From: an uncultured Bacilli bacterium
GTDB lineage: Bacteria; Bacillota_I; Bacilli_A; RF39; UBA660
NCBI GenBank assembly: GCA_910584165.1
Contig: CAJTZU010000001.1
Span: 496,001-560,000, forward strand
DNA: 64,000 bases
Direction: 5' to 3'
A program made the position numbers and the translations under genes. How positions within the stretch are numbered: position 1 is the stretch's first letter; each line of letters starts with the position of its first letter. The notes under the pieces are model-generated. The model did not search any database. It saw only the letters and a list, made by a program, of their open reading frames with translations, and was not told the origin of the DNA. Positions 7,785-14,302 of this stretch are shown one piece after another.

Positions 7785-8303
7785 TTATAATTTCATAATT
7801 TTTTCTAATCTATTCTTATATCGAATAGGGTTCAATTTCTTTACAAATCCATTTTCTGAAACTGCTACTTCAGGAATATAGATTCCTGTTTGAAGTTCTA
7901 TATAATCTGCTACTAATCTCCTATGACAAAATTCTTCTATTGATTCATGGCAAAGAAAAATGATATTTTGTCCAAATTTCTCTTCTAATGTTTTAAAAAG
8001 TTCATCTATATCTAGTCCTTTTAATCTTGTTTCATAATAACTTCGAATATACTCCTCTTCTATCTGTTTTCGATAATCTAAATATTCTTGTAATCTTAAT
8101 GCCTCTTGCCTAAGTTCTAAAAGGTGATTATACTTTTCTGCATAAGGCGTATACGTTACTAACCTAGGCGCAAGTTTTTTATAGGAAGGTCCATAATAAT
8201 TCCAAGCATTACCACCATCACCTGTTATAGAAACGGTATTTCCAGCTTTAACAGTTTCATAACTACCTGTCCCTAATAAGATTCTAGATACTCTTTCTTT
8301 CAT
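7785..8303 (-). CDS. DUF488 family protein
   Basis: A 172-residue DUF488-type protein. The C-terminal half carries the family signature: a strand (NIIFLCHES) with a cysteine, followed by EEFCHRRLVADYIE. The fold is thought to be a small Rossmann-like domain and several members sit near base-excision or restriction genes, but no activity is firmly known. Here it is located between a NUDIX gene and a UDG-like gene in the same transcript, with a 12-base gap upstream. An AAGGTG ribosome site supports the start. Confidence 0.75.
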   Translation of the reverse strand: MKERVSRILLGTGSYETVKAGNTVSITGDGGNAWNYYGPSYKKLAPRLVTYTPYAEKYNHLLELRQEALRLQEYLDYRKQIEEEYIRSYYETRLKGLDIDELFKTLEEKFGQNIIFLCHESIEEFCHRRLVADYIELQTGIYIPEVAVSENGFVKKLNPIRYKNRLEKIMKL

Positions 8304-8315
8304 ACATTCACCTTC

Positions 8316-9005
8316 TTACTCATCAAGATATTTCCAAATTCTTCGATATTGTTCTAATTGTATCTCTTTTTTAATTTGCGCAACAGGATGAAACTGAGGA
8401 ACAATGATGTAATTCGCAATCTTTATTTCTGGAAATTCTTTGATAGTTTCTTTTAAATTTTTTCTTATTTCAAATCCTAATGTTTTAGATAAAGAAAGCA
8501 GAGGATAATATCCTAAAGTCACAATTACTTTTGGTTTTACTATTTTAATTTGTTCTAATAAATGAGAACTACAAAAGATTGTAGACTTTTCTAATGAAAT
8601 ATTATTTCCTCTATAATTACTGCCATTTCTTGCACATAATATAGCGTTAGTAATAAAAATATTATCTAAGCAATACCGATGATTAGAAGATTCTTCAATG
8701 TAATAACTAAGTAATTTCTTCGTATTACTTTTTTCTAATTCAATAATTTTCTTCCAATTTTTTTTATCAATTTCTAATAAACTGTTTAAATATTTCATGT
8801 CCTGATAAGGACCCCAATCTTGACCAATAATCATAAGTTTGGATTCTAATCTAGAAAACCAGTCTGTCCAAATGGATGGAATATTAATAGCAAATTCATA
8901 ATCTTCATAAATATTTATTAAATTCTTAGTTTGACATTTAAAATTAGAGCATTGTTGGCAATAACGCAAAGATTTTAAAAATTCTTCAAATTGAGCTTTT
9001 TTCAT
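8316..9005 (-). CDS. Uracil-DNA glycosylase family 4-like protein
   Basis: A 229-residue UDG-superfamily protein. Visible parts are LMIIGQDWGPYQD (motif 1, GQDWGP), FITNAILCARNG (motif 2), KPKVIVTLGYYPLLSL (central strand) and IVPQFHPVAQ (DNA-intercalation loop). Cysteines at the N-terminus (RYCQQCSNFKC) and in ILCAR/FCSS could hold the [4Fe-4S] cluster typical of family 4. The start overlaps the stop of the deoxyribosyltransferase-like gene by 4 bases. Likely removes uracil or another modified base; exact specificity not readable. Confidence 0.78.
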   Translation of the reverse strand: MKKAQFEEFLKSLRYCQQCSNFKCQTKNLINIYEDYEFAINIPSIWTDWFSRLESKLMIIGQDWGPYQDMKYLNSLLEIDKKNWKKIIELEKSNTKKLLSYYIEESSNHRYCLDNIFITNAILCARNGSNYRGNNISLEKSTIFCSSHLLEQIKIVKPKVIVTLGYYPLLSLSKTLGFEIRKNLKETIKEFPEIKIANYIIVPQFHPVAQIKKEIQLEQYRRIWKYLDE

Positions 9006-9529
9006 TTACTTTCCTTTTTTAAAATCATTCTTTCTTTTAAAGGAACAATTTGGTTTTCTTTGCCATCAAAAAGTTGTTCACTAAGTACCATTGCTTCTTT
9101 TAAGGACTCTTCTAAGGTAGTCATCGGTTTATTTCCTGTATCCACTTGATATAGCCAGTCCAAATAATGATTTTTTTCTGATTCCTTAGGTCTACCATAT
9201 AACACTTTTCCTGTATGAATCCAATATCCAAATTCAACATTCGTAGTAAAGGCAGGTAAGTCTGGAAGTACTCTTGGAATCCAAAATAAAATAACAGAAG
9301 AATTTATTAAAGCTTCTCTTTCCCACTCTGCTTGGTCATCATAATTTCTTTTTGGTGTCCAAGTAGAATACTCTGGTACATAAACTACCCCATCATATCC
9401 TAAATTCAATAAAATGTCACAAGCATCCTGACGCCAAGACTTTACTGTTTCTTTTCGTGGCGTTGGCCCTGCTAAAAAAATAGACTTTTTTCCTCTTATA
9501 ACTTCTGTATCTGAATAATTGATAATCAT
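9002..9529 (-). CDS. Nucleoside 2-deoxyribosyltransferase-like protein
   Basis: A 175-residue protein of the nucleoside 2-deoxyribosyltransferase superfamily. Markers are SIFLAGPTPRKETVKSWR (GPTPR substrate loop), the acidic segment DDQAEWEREAL, VILFWIPRV and TNVEFGYWIHTGK, where the Glu is the usual nucleophile region. These enzymes exchange or hydrolyse bases on deoxyribose. I chose the ATG at 9529 behind AAGGAAG; it overlaps the glycosylase stop by 4 bases. The position in a cluster of glycosylases suggests nucleotide-pool or modified-nucleoside processing. Confidence 0.82.
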   Translation of the reverse strand: MIINYSDTEVIRGKKSIFLAGPTPRKETVKSWRQDACDILLNLGYDGVVYVPEYSTWTPKRNYDDQAEWEREALINSSVILFWIPRVLPDLPAFTTNVEFGYWIHTGKVLYGRPKESEKNHYLDWLYQVDTGNKPMTTLEESLKEAMVLSEQLFDGKENQIVPLKERMILKKESK

Positions 9530-10281
9530 AAACAACTTCCTTTCTTATTACAAAGTGATTGCAAAGGACAATCATCACACTGCTTTTTATTGCAAAAAGA
9601 GTTTCCAACTTCCCACAAATATTTATCAATAGAACTAGGACTTATTTTTTGTTTTTTTCCTTCTTGAATATAAAAGGATGATAATGATTTTATCTCAACT
9701 AAATTTAAATTCATAGTATCTACAACTCCTGTTAAATAGCTAATTTCTATATCATGCCTATCAATGGGAATATTTTCCATTTCTTCTTTAAAATGACAAA
9801 TAGAAGAATCTGTTATAATCCTTATTAATAGTCCACCTGTTTTTTGTCCATAACCTTTAATACTCTTTATAAAGTCATATAATTCAGTAGCACTAGTTAT
9901 CTTCTTTAAATGCTCAGAAATATCTTCATAATTCATTAATTGTTTTGATAAATTTATCCATTTTTTCAAAGCCACATTAGGATATCTTGGATGCACATTC
10001 TTTACTAAAATTTCTTTAATTTCACATTCTTCCATAGTAAGTACTGCTTTAGGGGAAAATAATTGTGGATATTTTTGATAAGCTTCTATTAAATTTTGAT
10101 GATAAATTTTAGAACGCATTCCATAATCTAATAAGCAAGAATAAAACATATATAAATAATACTCATTACTACGAAAAGGAATCGATTGCGGATATGCAAT
10201 TTCTGCTAAAGAATAAAAATCTTTATAATAAGTATGAAGTTGACTAATAACTTTTCTACATTGATTGGAATTTAAATTCAT
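9526..10281 (-). CDS. HhH-GPD DNA glycosylase with Fe-S motif
   Basis: A 251-residue endonuclease III-like protein. A helix-hairpin-helix is visible at residues 141-156 (IKGYGQKTGGLLIRII), the catalytic-type Asp at 174 in IPIDRHD, and a C-terminal cysteine set at 230, 235, 238 and 244 (C-x4-C-x2-C-x5-C), close to the C-x6-C-x2-C-x5-C cluster of endonuclease III. The Lys usually found in the hairpin of bifunctional enzymes is at 147 (GQKTGG). It is presumed to excise damaged or atypical bases. It has its own extended -10 promoter and starts the downstream run of overlapping genes. Confidence 0.8.
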   Translation of the reverse strand: MNLNSNQCRKVISQLHTYYKDFYSLAEIAYPQSIPFRSNEYYLYMFYSCLLDYGMRSKIYHQNLIEAYQKYPQLFSPKAVLTMEECEIKEILVKNVHPRYPNVALKKWINLSKQLMNYEDISEHLKKITSATELYDFIKSIKGYGQKTGGLLIRIITDSSICHFKEEMENIPIDRHDIEISYLTGVVDTMNLNLVEIKSLSSFYIQEGKKQKISPSSIDKYLWEVGNSFCNKKQCDDCPLQSLCNKKGSCL

Positions 10282-10307
10282 GGATACACCTTTTTCTTGA
10301 CATTTTC

Positions 10308-10315
10308 ATTATAAC
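10308..10315 (-). promoter_or_regulatory. Extended -10 promoter for the glycosylase gene
   Basis: On the minus strand TGTTATAAT (TG-n-TATAAT) lies 27 bases upstream of the ATG at 10281. There is no good -35 at 17 bases. It follows directly after the terminator of the preceding gene. Confidence 0.6.
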
Positions 10316-10326
10316 ACAAAATCAAT

Positions 10327-10353
10327 ATAAAAACAGGATTACCTCCTGTTTTA
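10327..10353 (-). terminator. Rho-independent terminator after the deoxyinosine glycosylase gene
   Basis: Stem AAACAGGA/TCCTGTTT with a 5-base loop, followed on the minus strand by a T run. It separates the ITPase/deoxyinosine glycosylase pair from the downstream cluster. Confidence 0.8.
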
Positions 10354-10845
10354 ACTATCTGTTATATTTCTAATTTGTTTATATTCCTGATATAATTTAT
10401 CTTCTATTCCTTTTGGACAATTAGCAGGAGAAGTACTAGGTAAATAAATAGCTTCTATTTTAGTGTTAGGATAACAGTATTTTTGATAGAGATGATAAGC
10501 TTTCTTTCCTGTTGTAAAAATCACATTAATATTAGAATTTTTTAGAAGAAATGAAAAATCATTAGGAACTGGATTTTTAATAGAACTATCACTAGAAGAA
10601 GATATCTCACAGCTTTTTAAAACATCAAATAACGCTATTTTATGTCTTAATAGAAATTCTATTTTTTCTTCTTTTGTATTTCCTATTTTTTCTTCATAAA
10701 CTTTACTTAGAATAAACCAGAATCTATTCTTAGGATGAGCATAATAAAAGTTTTCTTCCCGCGACTTAATAGATGGCATTGTTCCTAAAATGAGAACTTT
10801 AGATTGAGAATCATAAATGGGATTTAAAGGATGTGTTACTAGCAT
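10351..10845 (-). CDS. DNA-deoxyinosine glycosylase (UDG superfamily)
   Basis: A 164-residue protein matching the hypoxanthine/deoxyinosine-DNA glycosylase group. Motif 1 is VLILGTMPSIKSREENFYYA, with the characteristic HPKNRFW following; motif 2 is the late loop LPSTSPANC. It should release hypoxanthine, the product of adenine deamination, from DNA. The upstream gene is an ITPase-like protein that would keep dITP out of DNA, and the gap is only 4 bases, so pool-cleaning and DNA repair of the same lesion appear paired. Confidence 0.85.
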   Translation of the reverse strand: MLVTHPLNPIYDSQSKVLILGTMPSIKSREENFYYAHPKNRFWFILSKVYEEKIGNTKEEKIEFLLRHKIALFDVLKSCEISSSSDSSIKNPVPNDFSFLLKNSNINVIFTTGKKAYHLYQKYCYPNTKIEAIYLPSTSPANCPKGIEDKLYQEYKQIRNITDS

Positions 10846-10849
10846 TTTA

Positions 10850-11452
10850 TCATCCTATATGACTACTAATAAAATCAATTACAGCATCTTCATTTTCTTG
10901 TAATAATTGTTTGTCTTCCTCTGTTAATTCTGTAAAATATTTATTTAATTTTGGATTCATAGAAATAGAATCTAGTGGATATCCTGGATATGTAATTTCT
11001 GTTGGTTGTGTTGTTAAATAAAAATCACTATGATTCCAAGTATATGTAAATTCTTCATCATTAGCAATAATAGCCATACCATAAACCCAACGAGCCACTA
11101 TTTTATTATCTATTCCATATTCCCGTACTAAATTCGTATAGTGTTCAATCATTTCTTCATCTGTTAAACGGCGACCATTAACTCTTCTAACATACATTCC
11201 TGGTTGTTTATCTTCTGGCACATTTTCTAAATATAAAGTATCATCCATAGCCATGACTGGACAATTTACTATATTAGCATAAGCACGTGCTTTTATTAAT
11301 GCATTCTCAATGGCTGTAGTACCATTTTCTTCTACTTCTATTGTAGTATTTACATCATTTAAAGTTAAAATTTCTATATTTTTTTTCAATAAATCTTTTT
11401 GAAATCTTTTCGCTTTACTTTGATTTCCTGTTGCAAATAAAATTTGTTTCAT
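10850..11452 (-). CDS. Ham1/RdgB-type non-canonical purine NTP pyrophosphatase
   Basis: A 200-residue ITPase-family protein. The N-terminal ILFATGNQSKAKRFQ is the TGN.xKxxE-type triphosphate site, with Gln in place of the common Glu. ENGTTAIENALIKARAYA and PVMAMDDTLYLENVP correspond to the family's helix and D-D-S/T-x-L segment. It hydrolyses dITP, XTP and similar nucleotides to monophosphates. This is a divergent member and not clearly the housekeeping rdgB. AAGGAGG precedes the ATG. First gene of the pair with the deoxyinosine glycosylase. Confidence 0.82.
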   Translation of the reverse strand: MKQILFATGNQSKAKRFQKDLLKKNIEILTLNDVNTTIEVEENGTTAIENALIKARAYANIVNCPVMAMDDTLYLENVPEDKQPGMYVRRVNGRRLTDEEMIEHYTNLVREYGIDNKIVARWVYGMAIIANDEEFTYTWNHSDFYLTTQPTEITYPGYPLDSISMNPKLNKYFTELTEEDKQLLQENEDAVIDFISSHIG

Positions 11453-11468
11453 AGCGTCCTCCTTACTA

Positions 11469-11495
11469 GAAAAATAGCAATTCCTTGCTATCTTT
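11469..11495 (-). terminator. Rho-independent terminator
   Basis: Stem GATAGCAA/TTGCTATT with a short loop, then a T run on the minus strand. It ends the 567-residue coiled-coil gene and overlaps its stop. Confidence 0.75.
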
Positions 11496-13198
11496 TATGC
11501 TGCTCTTTTTACTTTTACTTTATTTTCTTCATACTGTCTATCTAATGTTTTTTGCATATGTTTTACATCCTCTTTTTTTAGCGATAATCTTTTCTTTACC
11601 TCTTCAATCTTTTTTTCTACTTCAGCATATTGGGGAATACGACTAGAATAAGCACTAAATCTAAATTTAAATTCTTCTTCTAAACAATCTAATTGATACA
11701 TAGAATCATCTATTAATTTAGCAGTAGTATCTACATAATCTTTACTATTCAAAATTTCTCTTTCAATATCATGATATCTGTGCCTTACTTCTGTTGTTTG
11801 AACAAATTCTGGATTTAAAGCATCCCTTAACTGTCTAGTTCCTCGATTAATTAAATGAACTCCTAACAATGTGCCAAAGACATTTCTTCCACTAAAAGGA
11901 ACTGTAAGAATACCCGCAGCAATTCTAAAGAAGGAACCAATGATTCTTTCTGTATGATTAACAGTATGAGTAACTGTAACAGTTTCTGTTTGAAAATCTG
12001 CAAGTTTTTTTTCCAATTCTAAAAGAAGCTGTGCTTGTTCTCTCGCCTCTTGAGCAATTTTCCTTTCTAAATCATCTAAATAAATAACACCACTTTTATT
12101 TTGCTCAAACTCCTGATCTCTTTTAGTAACTTCACGTCTTTGCTCCTCAATATCTTCAGCAATTCCAATACTTTTCTTTTCTTCAATTAAAATTCCATCA
12201 ATTTGATCAATTTCTTCTTTACAGACATCTACCATTGTTTCTAATTCATCTAAAGCGGCTCTATCTTTATAATCTTCAATGGCAGCCATCATTTCAATAC
12301 TTTCTAGTATTTTAAAATCTTCAAAATCATATTTTTCTTTTACAACATCATACTGCGCTTTTAATTTTTCAACTTTAGAGCGGATGGATTGATACTTAGC
12401 TTCTAGTGCTGCTATTTCCGGCTGTGTTTCACTTTTTCCTATTAAATCTCTAACACTCGACAATTCTTCTTTTATTTCAACAAGTACTTCTTGACTGTCT
12501 TCAATAAAGGTAGAAAGTTCTGTAAGAATTACTTCTTCATCTTCTACTTTTTGTATTTCTGATTCAATATCTAATATTTCTCCATCATCATGTACAAAAG
12601 TTTCTGTAGGAGAAGTAGGCTGTATATTCGCACCCTTTTTAGGAGTTACTACTTGATAATAATCATAATGCTCAAAATCAAATACTTCAGTAGTAAGATC
12701 CACATCAATCATTTTATCGCTTAATTCGCTGATTGTTTCAATAGATGGACTAGAACTATTTTCCAAAGTTGTTGCTGTTTCCTTTAGCTCAGCCGTCTTT
12801 CTTTCAAATTCTGGATGAAAAGGTACTGGACTATTTAAAGCTTGTTCTGTTGGCTTAGCTGTAAAAGTCTCTTCATAAGTAGCAGCTCTAATATCATCTG
12901 AGATAGGAGATGAAATAACAGATACAGTCTCCTCTTTTGGATTTTGAGATTGTTCTACTGCTGGAGCTTTTACTCTGACAACTGCTTCATTCACTGACTT
13001 TTTATCAGTACTATCTAAATTAGAAACATCTTTTGGATAATTAAAATTTTGCATAGACTTTAAATATTCTTTCTGTTTTTCTTTAGCAACTACTGTATAC
13101 CCTGCTTTTTTATCTTCCGCAAGCTTATAACGATTACGATACATAATACTAATTAATCGGTCGTTAATAGAACCCTTTGCGCCTCTTCCTCCATTCAT
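11495..13198 (-). CDS. Coiled-coil protein of unknown function
   Basis: A 567-residue protein I do not recognise. The first ~170 residues are basic, then Ser/Thr/Pro/Glu-rich and probably disordered. Residues about 190-400 are rich in Glu, Lys and Leu with heptad patterning, so long coiled coils are likely. A more hydrophobic stretch (ERIIGSFFRIAAGILTVPF, then a Gly-rich FGTLLGVHLIN) near residues 415-455 could touch membrane or form a hairpin. The end is again coiled coil and finishes very basic. No signal peptide. It follows lepB and has its own extended -10 promoter. A structural or cytoskeletal role is only a guess. Confidence 0.6.
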   Translation of the reverse strand: MNGGRGAKGSINDRLISIMYRNRYKLAEDKKAGYTVVAKEKQKEYLKSMQNFNYPKDVSNLDSTDKKSVNEAVVRVKAPAVEQSQNPKEETVSVISSPISDDIRAATYEETFTAKPTEQALNSPVPFHPEFERKTAELKETATTLENSSSPSIETISELSDKMIDVDLTTEVFDFEHYDYYQVVTPKKGANIQPTSPTETFVHDDGEILDIESEIQKVEDEEVILTELSTFIEDSQEVLVEIKEELSSVRDLIGKSETQPEIAALEAKYQSIRSKVEKLKAQYDVVKEKYDFEDFKILESIEMMAAIEDYKDRAALDELETMVDVCKEEIDQIDGILIEEKKSIGIAEDIEEQRREVTKRDQEFEQNKSGVIYLDDLERKIAQEAREQAQLLLELEKKLADFQTETVTVTHTVNHTERIIGSFFRIAAGILTVPFSGRNVFGTLLGVHLINRGTRQLRDALNPEFVQTTEVRHRYHDIEREILNSKDYVDTTAKLIDDSMYQLDCLEEEFKFRFSAYSSRIPQYAEVEKKIEEVKKRLSLKKEDVKHMQKTLDRQYEENKVKVKRAA

Positions 13199-13213
13199 AA
13201 AATCACCTCATTC

Positions 13214-13221
13214 ATTATACC
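13214..13221 (-). promoter_or_regulatory. Extended -10 promoter for the coiled-coil gene
   Basis: TGGTATAAT on the minus strand, 16 bases upstream of the ATG at 13198; the TG-n extension is present and no good -35 is visible. Confidence 0.55.
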
Positions 13222-13231
13222 ATAAATGCTC

Positions 13232-13255
13232 AAAAAAAAGAACGCATTGCGCTCT
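13232..13255 (-). terminator. Rho-independent terminator after lepB
   Basis: Seven-pair stem (13239-13245 with 13249-13255, one G-U pair) followed on the minus strand by eight T residues. Confidence 0.8.
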
Positions 13256-13807
13256 TTAATCTAATTTTCCCATTCGATTAAAAGGATATAGGCGAATGGA
13301 AGTCGTTCCTTGTATTTGAGATTTAGAAATTAATCCTACTCGTAAATCTCTACTATCAGAAGAATTTCTTCTATTATCTCCCATTACAAAATAATATCCT
13401 TCAGGTATAATAGCATAATTATAAAGTTTTTCTAATGAAAAATCATCAGTATTACATCTTCCTACAAAATCCTCTACTTCTTTATCGTCTATATAAAGTT
13501 TACAATCTTTATAAGCAATAGATTCTCCTGGAAGACCAATCACTCTTTTAATAATCTTCGTACCATTAGAATTAATTACAACAATATCGAATCTATCATA
13601 AGACTTATCCATTTTATTTAAAATAAGAACTTCTCCTTCTTTTAAATAAGGATACATAGAATCTCCATTTACTCTTACTGGAGTGGCAATAAAAGTTCTA
13701 ATTAAAATAACAATACCTATAATAATCAAGTAAGGAATTGCCTCTTTAAAAATTTTAAACACTCTTGTCTCTTCGTTATAATCCTTTTTCTTCTCTGTTT
13801 CTTCCAT
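13256..13807 (-). CDS. lepB: Signal peptidase I
   Basis: A 183-residue type I signal peptidase. A cytoplasmic N-terminus is followed by one membrane segment (about residues 24-42, IPYLIIIGIVILIRTFI). The catalytic Ser50 is in GDSMYP and the general base Lys87 in IIKRVIGLPGE; the later MGDNRRNSSDSR box is complete. It cleaves Sec signal peptides outside the membrane. I chose the ATG at 13807 (GGGTGAT site). It lies downstream of rplS, an arrangement also known in Bacillus. Confidence 0.93.
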   Translation of the reverse strand: MEETEKKKDYNEETRVFKIFKEAIPYLIIIGIVILIRTFIATPVRVNGDSMYPYLKEGEVLILNKMDKSYDRFDIVVINSNGTKIIKRVIGLPGESIAYKDCKLYIDDKEVEDFVGRCNTDDFSLEKLYNYAIIPEGYYFVMGDNRRNSSDSRDLRVGLISKSQIQGTTSIRLYPFNRMGKLD

Positions 13808-13821
13808 AGTATCACCCACTA

Positions 13822-13852
13822 ATTAAAATAAGGCTTAATTGCTAAGCCTTAT
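13822..13852 (-). terminator. Rho-independent terminator after rplS
   Basis: A ten-pair perfect stem (ATAAGGCTTA with TAAGCCTTAT) overlapping the rplS stop, with TTTTAAT on the minus strand. Weak T run, so some read-through into lepB is expected. Confidence 0.7.
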
Positions 13853-14202
13853 CCTCTTTCTTTAATCTTTGGTGTTTTCTTTAAATCTCTAATGTAGTTT
13901 AGTTTAGCACGTCTAACTTTACCTTTTCTTACCACTACGATTTTATCGATTGTTGGAGAATTTACAGGCAATGTTTTTTCAACACCAACATTTCCAGAAA
14001 CTTTTCTAACTGTAACAGTTTTACTTACTCCAGCTCCTTTGATTGCCATAACAAGACCCTCAAATGCTTGAATTCTAGTTTTCTTGTTTCCTTTTGAATC
14101 TACATCATCAATTTTTAAGTCTACTCTAACAGTATCTCCTACTCTAAATTCTGGAAGATCTGTTCTAATTTGACTATTTGTAACTTTCTCAACTAAATTC
14201 AC
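13849..14202 (-). CDS. rplS: 50S ribosomal protein L19
   Basis: A 117-residue bL19 of the usual length. Recognisable parts are FRVGDTVRVDLKI, RIQAFEGLVMAIKG and the C-terminal KVRRAKLNYIRDL. It sits at the 30S-50S interface. The start is a GTG at 14202 with an AAGGAG site 7 bases before it. Its own promoter and a structured leader lie upstream. trmD and rimM, common neighbours in Bacillus, are absent here. Confidence 0.95.
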   Translation of the reverse strand: MNLVEKVTNSQIRTDLPEFRVGDTVRVDLKIDDVDSKGNKKTRIQAFEGLVMAIKGAGVSKTVTVRKVSGNVGVEKTLPVNSPTIDKIVVVRKGKVRRAKLNYIRDLKKTPKIKERG

Positions 14203-14267
14203 AATGTCACGCTCCTTTATCTAAACTATGGTCATAAAATAATATTCAGCGGACCACGTCGTTATTC
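14203..14267 (-). promoter_or_regulatory. rplS 5' leader, candidate L19 autoregulatory structure
   Basis: A ~60-base leader between promoter and GTG. It can pair TGGTC (14229-14233) with GACCA (14252-14256), placing a hairpin just ahead of the ribosome site. L19 leaders that bind the protein are known in Firmicutes; the match here is inferred from position and pairing only. Confidence 0.4.
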
Positions 14268-14296
14268 ATTTTAACATATATTTTCAATATATACAA
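14268..14296 (-). promoter_or_regulatory. Promoter of rplS
   Basis: Minus strand: -35 TTGTAT (14291-14296), 17-base spacer, -10 TAAAAT (14268-14273) with a TG one base before the -10. Confidence 0.75.
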
Positions 14297-14302
14297 GTTT
14301 TT

